64,000 nt of DNA, from the NCBI RefSeq assembly GCF_030504625.1, contig NZ_JAUKWH010000001.1, forward strand, positions 279,653-343,652. Direction: 5' to 3'. This DNA is from Neisseria sp. MVDL19-042950 (GTDB lineage Bacteria; Pseudomonadota; Gammaproteobacteria; Burkholderiales; Neisseriaceae). Shown here piece by piece: positions 36,229 to 47,498 of this stretch (position 1 is its first letter; each line of letters starts with the position of its first letter). A program made the translations under genes and the position numbers. The notes under the pieces were generated by a model. That model did not search any database. It was not told the origin of the DNA and was given only the letters and a program-made list of their open reading frames with translations.

Positions 36229-37893
36229 ATGAAATCAGAACGGTTCAATTTTTTGATATTGTTGTTATTTTCTGAGTTAACCGCTCTCTATGCTGTTCTT
36301 ACATACATGGAGGGCAGTTGGCCTAAAAAAATAGCAATATCTATATTATTTGTTTTGGTTGGTGTTGTTGTTTGGAGTTTTATTTGCAAAAGAGCAAAGA
36401 ATTATGATTTGATTGGTCTTGACGAATGGGAGAAAATTCAAAAAGCATTAAGGAATGTTGAAAAAACAGATACATATGTACTATCTCTTAATGATGATCA
36501 GTCATTTTTCGGTTCCCCGGTTTTCAGCAAGAGTGGTGCAACGCATGTTCTGGTTCGAAATCCGGAGCATCTCCATAGCATTGCTTCAAATTTGTTAAAT
36601 GTGCATTTCAAAACAACGTTGGCTTTAAGTATTGAATTATCTGTATTTCCTGCTTTACATCATGATGTTGCAATCCGTTTGAAAGATTGGTTAAGAAATA
36701 TCCTATTTTTACAGAAAAGATTGGGCATAGTTGTTCCGGTTAATTTAATCATTCATACGCCCGCAAATATTATTGTTCCTAAACAAGGAAATGAGGCAGT
36801 TTGGTACACTTTTAAATTGAAAGAAAGATGTAATGAATCTGATATTCATAAGTTTGTAGAGGATTTTCAACAGGCATTAGCAACAATATTTTTAAAATAT
36901 AAAAATAGTATAAATAACTGTAATTATGTTTTGCTTAGCCAAGCACTTACCTGTTTAGAAAGTCAACTTATGAAGCAATCTGACACCAGCTGGTCTTATA
37001 TCAATATGAGAAGCATTAGTGTTGTGGCAGGTGGAGAAACCAATATTCACTCAATATGGAATAATTGTATCCATGAAATGACTGGAGGATTGCAATGGCC
37101 TTCAGCTTCTTCATCAAAATTAGTTGGATCTCCAAAAGAATTGTTAAGCAATGATGCTATTTATAAAAGAAATATGGTTGTTGATTTAGGTTTTAAAATC
37201 TTATCTATTATTTCTATTGCATTTATTTTAGCGTCTGCATTATCAGCATATAACAACAGTCAATTATTGGGTCGTTTAAAACAACATATAGTAACTTTTG
37301 AAACAGAGAGAAATAATAAAAAAGATATTGATAAACAGACGATTGAAGTATTGAAGCGGGATTTGCAGCTGTTGAAAAAATATCAACTTGAGGGTATTCC
37401 TTCGACATTAGGTGTAGGGCTGTACCGAGCAAATACATATATACCTTTATTGGAGCAATTGTTAGCAACAACGCAACCAATGCCACAACCAACAGAAAAA
37501 CGTTTGGAAGTGCAGCCTAAAAAAGCAGTTGTATTAACACTTGATAGTTTGGCTTTATTTGAAACAGGGCAGTATGAACTTAAACATAATGCAAATAAAG
37601 CTTTGATTAGTGTTCTAAAAGTAATTGAAGATCACCCTGATACTCAAATTTTAATTGAAGGCCATACAGATAATGTAGGTAATTCCAAGGCAAATTTACA
37701 ATTATCGGAAAAAAGAGCCCTCGCTGTACGGGATTGGTTGGTTATTTCATCGAATTTGCCTGTAACTCGTTTTGCTATTAAAGGATATGGTGATATTAAA
37801 CCTGTAGCTGACAATGCTACTGAAGTAGGAAAAGCCAAAAATCGTAGGGTAGAAATTATTCTTATTCCAAATGAGATAATGACTTTGGAGTAA
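36229..37893 (+). CDS. T6SS-associated OmpA-family protein with TssM-like membrane part
   Basis: 554 residues. Two helices at the start (about 8-26 and 33-52), a cytoplasmic middle domain without a Walker motif, a third helix at about 320-342, a periplasmic linker where LLKKYQLEGIPSTLGVGLYRANTYIP resembles the segment after the third helix of TssM, and a C-terminal OmpA domain (ILIEGHTDNVGNS, LSEKRALAVRDWL, IKGYGD, NRRVEI) that would grip peptidoglycan. An OmpA gene at this place occurs in enterobacterial T6SS clusters. It may be anchor and TssM substitute, or work beside a TssM coded elsewhere. Confidence 0.75.
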   Translation: MKSERFNFLILLLFSELTALYAVLTYMEGSWPKKIAISILFVLVGVVVWSFICKRAKNYDLIGLDEWEKIQKALRNVEKTDTYVLSLNDDQSFFGSPVFSKSGATHVLVRNPEHLHSIASNLLNVHFKTTLALSIELSVFPALHHDVAIRLKDWLRNILFLQKRLGIVVPVNLIIHTPANIIVPKQGNEAVWYTFKLKERCNESDIHKFVEDFQQALATIFLKYKNSINNCNYVLLSQALTCLESQLMKQSDTSWSYINMRSISVVAGGETNIHSIWNNCIHEMTGGLQWPSASSSKLVGSPKELLSNDAIYKRNMVVDLGFKILSIISIAFILASALSAYNNSQLLGRLKQHIVTFETERNNKKDIDKQTIEVLKRDLQLLKKYQLEGIPSTLGVGLYRANTYIPLLEQLLATTQPMPQPTEKRLEVQPKKAVVLTLDSLALFETGQYELKHNANKALISVLKVIEDHPDTQILIEGHTDNVGNSKANLQLSEKRALAVRDWLVISSNLPVTRFAIKGYGDIKPVADNATEVGKAKNRRVEIILIPNEIMTLE

Positions 37894-38058
37894 AGAAATG
37901 ACGTTTATCTGCGAAATAGCACTCTTATCAAACGAATGTCATAGTTTTATGGATATGTTATAAAATTTGTAAAGAGTTTGGTCATCTTGGATACTGTTTA
38001 CTTATCTTTTTGAAACTGTATTTGAGAAATTTAAACAATCCCTTTAAAGGAGCAAAAT

Positions 38059-38547
38059 ATGGCAATTCCTGCTTATATGTGGTTAAAAGATGATGGCGGT
38101 TCTGCTATCAAAGGTTCAGTAGATGTAAATGGTCGCGAAGATAGCGTTGAAATCGTTGAATTCCAACATAATGTGCGTATTCCTACTGATGCCAACACTG
38201 GTAAGCTGACTGGTACTCGTGTTCATGAGCCAATTGTTTTATTTAAAGAATACGATGCTTCATCTCCTTACTTATACAAAGCAGTAACTACCGGCCAAAC
38301 TTTGAAAGAAGTAGAAATTAAATGGTATCAAATTGATGATGCCGGCCAAGAAAAAGAATACTTCAATACCAAGTTGGATAATGTAAAAGTAGTTGGCGTG
38401 GCTCCTGTGATGCACAACATCAAAGATCCCGCCCGCGAGCGTTACAATCATTTGGAGCGTGTTGAATTGCGCTACGAAAAAATTACTTGGACTTATAAAG
38501 ACGGCAATATCATTCATTCTGACAGCTGGAATGAAAGCCGCGCTTAA
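38059..38547 (+). CDS. hcp: Type VI secretion tube protein Hcp (TssD)
   Basis: 162 residues. The Hcp pattern is clear: AIPAYMWLKDDGGSAIKGSVDV, EIVEFQHNVRIP, and VELRYEKITWTYKDGNIIHSDSW. Hcp hexamers stack into the inner tube and are secreted with effectors. Ribosome-binding site AAAGGAGCAAAAT, a strong terminator after the stop, and a 165-base AT-rich gap before it suggest it is also transcribed alone, as is common for this abundant protein. Confidence 0.96.
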   Translation: MAIPAYMWLKDDGGSAIKGSVDVNGREDSVEIVEFQHNVRIPTDANTGKLTGTRVHEPIVLFKEYDASSPYLYKAVTTGQTLKEVEIKWYQIDDAGQEKEYFNTKLDNVKVVGVAPVMHNIKDPARERYNHLERVELRYEKITWTYKDGNIIHSDSWNESRA

Positions 38548-38556
38548 TAACCTTTC

Positions 38557-38587
38557 AAAGTGCTGCCTGAAAGGGCAGCACTTTTTC
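38557..38587 (+). terminator. Rho-independent terminator after hcp
   Basis: AAAGTGCTGCC, TGAAA loop, GGGCAGCACTTTTT. GC-rich 11-base stem with a U-run; no DUS, unlike most terminators here. Confidence 0.92.
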
Positions 38588-38860
38588 TTTTATAATAAAT
38601 CCATTTTAAAGTAATTAGATGATACATTTTTTATTATTTTTTTAGTGATAGTAGTCATCTTAAATTATTTTTAATTGAGATATTACGTTGCAATCAAAGT
38701 TTCTATGAATATCATTAGGAATTATCTTTGTAAAAGCAAAATGATAAGACTTTGATTTGTTATCAGCATAAAAATTTGAAAACCATTTCGATCCATCCAG
38801 AAATCAGATTTATTACATCCAACGGTCTTCCTCACTAATCTCCGACTTTAGAGAATTTTC
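38588..38860. other. AT-rich region upstream of tssH
   Basis: 273 bases with no gene. Since the hcp terminator precedes it, it probably contains a separate promoter for tssH. I do not see a clear ribosome-binding site; the best upstream purine run is GAGAATTTTC. Confidence 0.5.
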
Positions 38861-41659
38861 ATGTCTACTCAAAATCAAGCTTTATTATTACGTCGTTTAA
38901 ATAATCATTGCCAACAAGCAATGGAAGCTGCCGCCAGTTTATGCCAAACACGAGGTCATGCGGAAATAACAGTCGATCATTTGTTTATTAAATTATTGGA
39001 ATTGGGAGACGGCGATGTAGCCGCGTTATTGCGTCGCTATGAGATTAATTCAAACGGCATATGGAATCCTCTGTTGGCTACAATGGATAAGTTGCCCCGA
39101 AATATGCGTGGAAATCCTTCTCTTTCGAAATTATTAGTTAATTTGTTATCAGATGCCTGGCTGCTTGCTTCAGATGAAGGGGTATCAGAAATACGTTCCG
39201 CCCACTTGTATATGGCGTTATTGAAATCCCCTTATCGTTTGATGTCGCAAGATGCTTGGCCTTTGTTGAGTTTAACTGAGACTCAAATTAACCGCCTTGA
39301 AGGATGGTTGGACGAAGTTTCTATTGAAGGTTGTCGGAATACATTTGTAGTTTCGAAAAATAATTCAGATAACCAGTCTGTTGTGGAAAATAAATCGACA
39401 GTAATGCCTGTGCCCGGAAATAATAATGATGCTTTGGTGCGCTTTACCATTAATTTGACTGAGAAAGCGAAAAAAGGGGAAATAGATCCTGTTTTTGGGC
39501 GGGAAACGGAGATTCGACAAATGATGGATATTTTGTCCCGCCGCCGTAAAAATAATCCCATTTTGGTAGGAGAACCGGGTGTTGGTAAAACAGCATTGGT
39601 TGAAGGGCTGGCATTAAAAATAGCTTCAAATGAAGTTCCCAAAATTCTAGAGAATACTCAAGTGTTGGTATTGGATTTAGGTTTGCTTCAGGCCGGAGCC
39701 GGCGTGAAAGGGGAATTTGAGCAGCGTTTACGTAATGTTATTGAAGCTGTTCAAAGTTCCGAGGAACCGATTTTATTGTTTATCGACGAAGCCCATACTT
39801 TAATCGGAGCAGGCAATAGTGCAGGGGGTGCTGATGCTGCCAATTTACTTAAACCGGCACTGGCTCGGGGAGAATTGCGTACTGTCGCAGCAACCACATG
39901 GAGCGAATATAAACAATATTTTGAAAAAGATGCCGCATTAGAGCGTCGTTTCCAAATGGTTAAAGTAGATGAACCTGAAGATGAGGCTGCTTTTACTATG
40001 TTGCGCGGTTTGAAACAACGCTATGCCGCTTACCATCGTGTGCATATTCAAGATGCGGCCGTTGTTGCTGCGGTACGCTTGTCGCGTAAATATATAACGG
40101 GTCGCCAATTGCCTGATAAAGCAGTAGATTTATTGGATACTGCCGCTGCACGTGTCCGCATGAGCTTGGATACGGTACCTCATATTTTCGGGTTGATTGA
40201 TGCACAACTTTCATCTTTACAGAGGGAGCTCGAAGCCTTACAGGCAGATCAGCAGTTAGGCCGTCTGAATGATACAGCACAAGAGCAAATTGAAACCGTA
40301 GAGAAAGAGATTGCTCTGTTAACCGAAAGGAGAGAATCTTTACACCAGCGTTATTCGGCTGAAAAAACATTGGCTGATGATATTCAAAATCTGATAGAAA
40401 CAGCTAAAAATGTAGAATTGTATCAGCAGGAACGAGAACAGGCCCAACATGATTTGGCTGATAAACAAAGCCGGCTGGACGAAATTGCTCAAGATAATCC
40501 ATTAATTTTCACCAGTGTTAATGAAACCATTATTGCAGATATCATTTCAGACTGGACCGGAGTGCCGGCCGGTAGCGTACTGAAAGATGAATTAGATAAT
40601 CTGCTAAAACTGGAAAGCTTGCTGGAAGAGCGAGTGGTGGGGCAAAACGAAGCAATACATGATATTGCCGAGAGTTTGCGTGCTGCGAAAGCAGGGTTGA
40701 AAACCAATGATGCTCCGTTGGGAGTGTTTTTGCTCACAGGGCCTTCCGGTGTGGGTAAAACGGAAACTGCGTTGGCTTTGGCCGATGCATTATTCGGTGG
40801 CGAAAAGTCTTTAGTTACCATCAATCTATCTGAATATCGCGAAGCACATACGGTTTCTCAGTTGAAAGGATCGCCTCCGGGGTATGTCGGCTATGGTCAA
40901 GGCGGAGTGTTAACAGAAGCTGTCCGTCAGAAGCCATACAGTGTGGTTTTGCTTGATGAGGTTGAAAAGGCTCATAAAGATATTTTGAATTTGTTCTATC
41001 AAGTTTTTGATAAAGGCATGATGAGGGACGGAGAAGGCAGAGAAATCGACTTCAAAAACACGGTGATTTTAATGACTTCAAACTTGGGAGCCGATGAGCT
41101 GGCTAAGTTATTGCAGCCGGAAGAGCCTGAAAAAACCGAAGGCCACAATAATAATCAAACCGATATCAGCAATATGGTCGATTGTCAGGTGGAAATTGTT
41201 GCAAATCAATCGGAAGCTGAACAACAAATAAACGAAGTGCAATCAGGGGAGAATGCCAAGCCTGAATATACACAAGCAGAATTAGAAGAGGCCATACGAC
41301 CGATATTGCTGCATCATTTCCAAGCCGCTTTATTGGCGCGTATGCAAATAGTGCTGTACCGCCCGTTAGACAGAGTGGCTTTGGCAAAAATTGTCCGTCT
41401 TAAGCTGGATAAAGTCGCTACACGTTTACATGGCCAACATCAAACCCGTTTAAGTTACAGCGATGATTTAGTGGAATTATTGGCGGATTCATGTACTGTT
41501 GGCGATAGCGGGGCACGTAATATTGACCACTTGCTCAATCGTCAGGTGATGCCGGCTATTGCGCAAAGTTTTCTGCAATGGCAGCAGAGTGTAGGGCATG
41601 TACCTGCACAAGCACGGTTGGAAATTGGCGAAGGCGGTATAGACGTATTGTTCAACTAA
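38861..41659 (+). CDS. clpV: Type VI secretion ATPase ClpV (TssH)
   Basis: 932 residues. N-domain (residues ~1-160) for sheath binding, then two AAA+ modules with Walker A GEPGVGKTA and GPSGVGKTE, Walker B LLFIDEAHT and VVLLDEVEK. It pulls the contracted TssB/C sheath apart for reuse. A stretch at about residues 751-800 (LLQPEEPEKTEGHNNNQ and on) is acid- and Q-rich and longer than usual for ClpV. The gene contains a DUS at about 40258, the only one I see within the T6SS block. Confidence 0.95.
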   Translation: MSTQNQALLLRRLNNHCQQAMEAAASLCQTRGHAEITVDHLFIKLLELGDGDVAALLRRYEINSNGIWNPLLATMDKLPRNMRGNPSLSKLLVNLLSDAWLLASDEGVSEIRSAHLYMALLKSPYRLMSQDAWPLLSLTETQINRLEGWLDEVSIEGCRNTFVVSKNNSDNQSVVENKSTVMPVPGNNNDALVRFTINLTEKAKKGEIDPVFGRETEIRQMMDILSRRRKNNPILVGEPGVGKTALVEGLALKIASNEVPKILENTQVLVLDLGLLQAGAGVKGEFEQRLRNVIEAVQSSEEPILLFIDEAHTLIGAGNSAGGADAANLLKPALARGELRTVAATTWSEYKQYFEKDAALERRFQMVKVDEPEDEAAFTMLRGLKQRYAAYHRVHIQDAAVVAAVRLSRKYITGRQLPDKAVDLLDTAAARVRMSLDTVPHIFGLIDAQLSSLQRELEALQADQQLGRLNDTAQEQIETVEKEIALLTERRESLHQRYSAEKTLADDIQNLIETAKNVELYQQEREQAQHDLADKQSRLDEIAQDNPLIFTSVNETIIADIISDWTGVPAGSVLKDELDNLLKLESLLEERVVGQNEAIHDIAESLRAAKAGLKTNDAPLGVFLLTGPSGVGKTETALALADALFGGEKSLVTINLSEYREAHTVSQLKGSPPGYVGYGQGGVLTEAVRQKPYSVVLLDEVEKAHKDILNLFYQVFDKGMMRDGEGREIDFKNTVILMTSNLGADELAKLLQPEEPEKTEGHNNNQTDISNMVDCQVEIVANQSEAEQQINEVQSGENAKPEYTQAELEEAIRPILLHHFQAALLARMQIVLYRPLDRVALAKIVRLKLDKVATRLHGQHQTRLSYSDDLVELLADSCTVGDSGARNIDHLLNRQVMPAIAQSFLQWQQSVGHVPAQARLEIGEGGIDVLFN

Positions 41660-41662
41660 CTT

Positions 41663-41699
41663 AAGGAGGCCGTCTGAAAATATTTTCAGACGGCCTTCC
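41663..41699 (+). terminator. Paired-DUS terminator after clpV
   Basis: AGGAGGCCGTCTGAAAATA and its complement; marks the right edge of the T6SS block. Confidence 0.8.
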
Positions 41700-41817
41700 T
41701 GAATAAAATCCTTAGAGTTTGGTATTATTGCAGCAAAAAAAAGGGGTGGCACGCGGCCACACCCAAACACACACACATCAAGAGGAAAGAGATAAAACAA
41801 TGAAAATAACAAATAAA

Positions 41818-41952
41818 TCAATTTTCAGGGTTTTTATCGGTTTGTTTTTTTACCCAGAAAAATAAAAATGTAGCAATAACCATCACAAACATGATAGTTA
41901 TGAAAGATAAAATACCGATGGGCGATTTAAATAATTCGTTTAAAAGTTCCAT
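41818..41952 (-). CDS. DUF3149-type single-helix membrane microprotein
   Basis: 44 residues: MELLNELFKSPIGILSFITI, then a hydrophobic helix (FVMVIATFLFFWV) and a short polar tail (KKQTDKNPEN). The N-terminus L-x-x-LF-x-S-x-IG-L-x-S-x is the DUF3149 pattern of small betaproteobacterial proteins. A good ribosome-binding site (AAGGGAA) lies about nine bases before the ATG, and an FNR-like box lies 72-85 bases upstream. Function unknown; the length is typical. Too short for most gene finders. Confidence 0.75.
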   Translation of the reverse strand: MELLNELFKSPIGILSFITIMFVMVIATFLFFWVKKQTDKNPEN

Positions 41953-42023
41953 CAACGTGTTCCCTTAATTTTGATTTTGAAATTATTTAAGTGCGATTAT
42001 TGGACAAAATCAGATATGCAACT

Positions 42024-42037
42024 TTGATTCAAGTCAA
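42024..42037. promoter_or_regulatory. FNR-like box upstream of the DUF3149-type gene
   Basis: TTGATTCAAGTCAA matches the consensus TTGATNNNNATCAA at nine of ten fixed positions. For the minus strand it is centred about 41 bases before a start site preceded by CAATAATC, the class II activator position. It could instead act on the plus strand, where TATAAT occurs at 42055. Confidence 0.6.
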
Positions 42038-42241
42038 GGTTAATAACTTTTCTGTATAATTTTGCAAATATGCAGATAAAAAACCGATTTACCATCACGC
42101 CTTAGTTCTTTGGCATGTTGTTCGGCCATGCCTTATCGTCTATATCTATACTGCAATCAGAGCCCACTTAAAGTCATTCATTTATATTCCATCCTTATTT
42201 TCTAGAGCGTATAAAGAAGCAGTAATACCTTGATCAAAAAA

Positions 42242-42394
42242 CAGACTGCACTAATTGTTTTTTTATGTTAAAGTCTGATTTTAATAACTCGGCAGTTTAG
42301 GCTGCCATAAAGGGCTGTTTAAATTTAAAATCCGGTGAGTGCAAATACGGTGCAGTATTTGAAGCTGCCTGCCCGATTTTAAGCTTAAACAGCC
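42242..42394 (+). promoter_or_regulatory. Candidate structured leader RNA upstream of hisZ
   Basis: Nested and adjacent inverted repeats: CAGACT/AGTCTG (42242-42277), GGCAG/CTGCC (42291-42306), and a long stem of 20-base arms GGCTGTTTAAATTTAAAATC with GATTTTAAGCTTAAACAGCC (two mismatches) that encloses a CAAATAC/GTATTTG hairpin. It ends 26 bases before the hisZ ATG. The shape suggests a regulated 5' leader or a small mobile palindrome; I do not recognise a known riboswitch. Confidence 0.5.
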
Positions 42395-42420
42395 TTCATT
42401 ATGTTTACGGAAAGAGTTTC

Positions 42421-44890
<2,470 letters not shown>

Positions 44891-44915
44891 TAAGGCGAGC
44901 AATAGATAGGTCATA

Positions 44916-44954
44916 ACGAGGCCGTCTGAAACCAAGTTTTCAGACGGCCTCGTT
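44916..44954. terminator. Paired-DUS terminator between purA and the glycerate kinase gene
   Basis: AACGAGGCCGTCTGAAA and its complement with a short loop, between convergent genes. Confidence 0.85.
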
Positions 44955-45005
44955 TATTTGTTTGCAGTTTGTTGTCTTTATATCGGTTATCGGAATTTCG
45001 CTATA

Positions 45006-46148
45006 TCAGCAATTTTGCTTAGCCAAGCAATATAATCTGGCTGCATTTTGTGCGGCAGAAAGTAAATTTTCATAGCCGTTTGCCAAAGCATCGGCCAAGC
45101 TGCCGCTGTTGCGGAGAATCGGGAATACGGCATCGATTCCGTATCCGTATACCGCTTCGTAACCATCACCCAAACAACCGACCAAAGCGACAACGGGTTT
45201 GCCGTATACTTTGGCGGTTTTGGCCACGCCGATCGGGGTTTTGCCGCGAATGCTTTGGGCATCCATACGGCCTTCGCCGGTGATAACCAAATCGGCATCG
45301 CGCAAAATTTCGGCAAGTTTCACGGTTTCCGTAACGATTTGCACGCCTGACTTCAAAACCACATTGGGCAATACCAATAAACCGCCGCCCATGCCGCCCG
45401 CCGCCCCCGCACCGGCAAGGGTGAGGATGTCTGCGCCCGTGTCGCGTTTGACGATTTTGGCAAAGTGGCGCAAGGCGCGGTCTAAATCAGCCACCATTTG
45501 GGGCGTTGCGCCTTTTTGCGGGCCGAATACGGCCGAGGCTCCGAAACTGCCGCATAAAGGATTATCCACATCGCAGGCCACTTCGAGGGTGATGTTTTTC
45601 AGACGGCCTTCCGATTCGGCCAAATCAATGCGGGCAAGCCGATGCAGATTGCCGCCACCAAAGCCGATGGCGCGATTGTTTTCATCAAGCAACTTTACAC
45701 CTAAAGCCTGAAGCATTCCGGCACCGCCGTCGTTGGTGGCGCTTCCGCCTATACCTAGAATAATCTTGCCGACTCCGTGTTTTAAGGCGGCCTGAATGAG
45801 CTCTCCTGTGCCGTAGCTGGTGGTTTTCAAGGGATTGCGTTGGGAAGGCGGCACCAAATGCAAACCGGACGCGGCGGCCATTTCGATGACGGCGGTTTGC
45901 CCGTCGCCGGAGATGCCGAATGCCGCTTTGATCGGATTCCCCAAAGGGGCGGTAACTTCCGTTTCCACCAAACGGCCTTGTGTGGCATCCACTAACGATT
46001 GCACCGTGCCTTCGCCGCCGTCTGCCATCGGCACTTTCACATATTCGGCATCCGGCAGCACTTTTCTAAAGCCTGCTTCGATGGCTTCGGCGGCTTGCAA
46101 GGCGGAAAGGCTTTCTTTGAAGGAGTCGGGGGCGATAACGATTTTCAT
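45006..46148 (-). CDS. Glycerate kinase (GarK/GlxK family)
   Basis: 380 residues. N-terminus APDSFKESLSALQAAEAI and VPMADGGEGTVQSLVDAT are the family signature, with a glycine-rich loop (ILGIGGSATNDGGAGMLQALG). It phosphorylates glycerate to 2- or 3-phosphoglycerate. The permease gene starts upstream on the same strand and ends 18 bases before it (46148 to 46166), so the two form an uptake-and-use pair. A DUS is read through as EGRLKN. Confidence 0.92.
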   Translation of the reverse strand: MKIVIAPDSFKESLSALQAAEAIEAGFRKVLPDAEYVKVPMADGGEGTVQSLVDATQGRLVETEVTAPLGNPIKAAFGISGDGQTAVIEMAAASGLHLVPPSQRNPLKTTSYGTGELIQAALKHGVGKIILGIGGSATNDGGAGMLQALGVKLLDENNRAIGFGGGNLHRLARIDLAESEGRLKNITLEVACDVDNPLCGSFGASAVFGPQKGATPQMVADLDRALRHFAKIVKRDTGADILTLAGAGAAGGMGGGLLVLPNVVLKSGVQIVTETVKLAEILRDADLVITGEGRMDAQSIRGKTPIGVAKTAKVYGKPVVALVGCLGDGYEAVYGYGIDAVFPILRNSGSLADALANGYENLLSAAQNAARLYCLAKQNC

Positions 46149-46165
46149 AAGGCCGTCTGAAAAAA

Positions 46166-47431
46166 TTAAAATTTAAATACGCCGAACATCAGCGTTGAAA
46201 CAACGGTCATCAACAAACCGACCAAACTTTCATACGGAATCAGCAGCAACCGCTCTTTCATATTCATATACACGCTGCCTCCCGTGGCATGGAAAAACGA
46301 ACCGTGCGGCATATGGTCGAGCACGGTTGCTCCGGCATGAATCATAGCGGCACCGGCGATACTGCTTACGCCTAATTCGATTAATGTGCCGCCGAACACA
46401 CCAGAAGCCACTGCCGTGCCTGCAGTGGTCGAGGCGGTTGCCAACGACATCAAAATGCCGGAAACAGGGGCAAGCAGGTAGGAAGGCAGGCCGGAGGCGG
46501 TTAGGCTGTCAATCAGTAGATTTTTCAAACCTGAATGGGTAATGATTCCCGCCAATGCACCGGTGCCGAGCAGCATCACCGCCACCGGAGCCATTTTGCC
46601 CAAACCGCTGGCGGCATAGCGGTTGCTGTGTTTGATTTGACCCATTAATAATACGCCGACCAAACCGCCGACGGGCAGAGCAATCAGCGGGTCGATGGAG
46701 ATACCGGCCAGCGGGCGCAGAGCGAGCAGGAAAATGGCTGTGAGCGGGGCGGAAACGGCTGAGGCGAAAGATGGCCGGTTATCGGCATTTTCCGTGTCGG
46801 TCGTGTCGTCTTGAACGTGGCTTCCCTTATTTTTCAAATGCTTGGCTAAGAAATAGGTAAGTGCCAACCCGAAAGCGGCGGGAACCATGCCGGCCGTCAT
46901 CACGGAAGTAAGCGGAATATTGAAAGCATCGGCGGCGGCAATCGCATTCGGGTTCGGCGAAATAATGTTACCCGCTTTGCCGCCGCCAATCATTGCCAAC
47001 AGCACCGCCGGTTTGGAAAGGGCGACGCGTTTGGCCAATGCCAGCGCCACCGGAGCGGTAGTGATGACCGCCACATCGACAAAAACGCCGATGGCGGTAA
47101 GCATCATCGCGGCCAAAGCCAACGCCAGTAGCGCACGGGATTCGCCGAGTTTTTTCACGATGGTTTCGGCAATAACGGTTGCCGCGCCCGACTCAATCAG
47201 CACGCCGGCCAATACGCCCGCCGCGAGAATCCGCATCACCGCCGTGGTAATGCCTTGTGCGCCCTGTATCATCAGCCCGACGGTTTCGCCCAAACTTGCA
47301 CCGCCGGCCAAGCCCCCGACAAGCGCGCCAATCATCATGCCGTAAGCCGGAGAAACTTTTTTCAATATCAGAAAGATGGCGAGAAGCAGTGCGACAATGG
47401 CACCGAATGCGGAAATGGAAATATCGGTCAT
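46166..47431 (-). CDS. GntP-family permease, probable glycerate importer
   Basis: 421 residues with about twelve membrane helices. GntP-type segments include GALVGGLAGGASLGETV, VIAETIVKKLGESRALLALALA, and NIISPNPNAIAAADAFNIPLTSVMTAGMVPA. The family carries gluconate and related sugar acids with protons. Being upstream of glycerate kinase, glycerate is the likely substrate; this rests on context. A short DUS-type hairpin lies beyond the start. Confidence 0.87.
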   Translation of the reverse strand: MTDISISAFGAIVALLLAIFLILKKVSPAYGMMIGALVGGLAGGASLGETVGLMIQGAQGITTAVMRILAAGVLAGVLIESGAATVIAETIVKKLGESRALLALALAAMMLTAIGVFVDVAVITTAPVALALAKRVALSKPAVLLAMIGGGKAGNIISPNPNAIAAADAFNIPLTSVMTAGMVPAAFGLALTYFLAKHLKNKGSHVQDDTTDTENADNRPSFASAVSAPLTAIFLLALRPLAGISIDPLIALPVGGLVGVLLMGQIKHSNRYAASGLGKMAPVAVMLLGTGALAGIITHSGLKNLLIDSLTASGLPSYLLAPVSGILMSLATASTTAGTAVASGVFGGTLIELGVSSIAGAAMIHAGATVLDHMPHGSFFHATGGSVYMNMKERLLLIPYESLVGLLMTVVSTLMFGVFKF

Positions 47432-47467
47432 GATGATGGATAAATCGGTTGGTCGGTCAAAATATTA

Positions 47468-47491
47468 ACGGCCTCCAATAAAAGAGGCCGT
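47468..47491 (-). terminator. Short inverted repeat downstream of the lectin lipoprotein
   Basis: ACGGCCTC, CAATAAAA loop, GAGGCCGT: an eight-base stem made from partial DUS sequence. Confidence 0.5.
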
Positions 47492-47498
47492 CTGAAAA

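Noticed and set aside
42313..42394. Cobalamin riboswitch before hisZ
   Set aside because: The leader folds, but I cannot find the conserved B12-box pattern, and the genes are not B12-linked.
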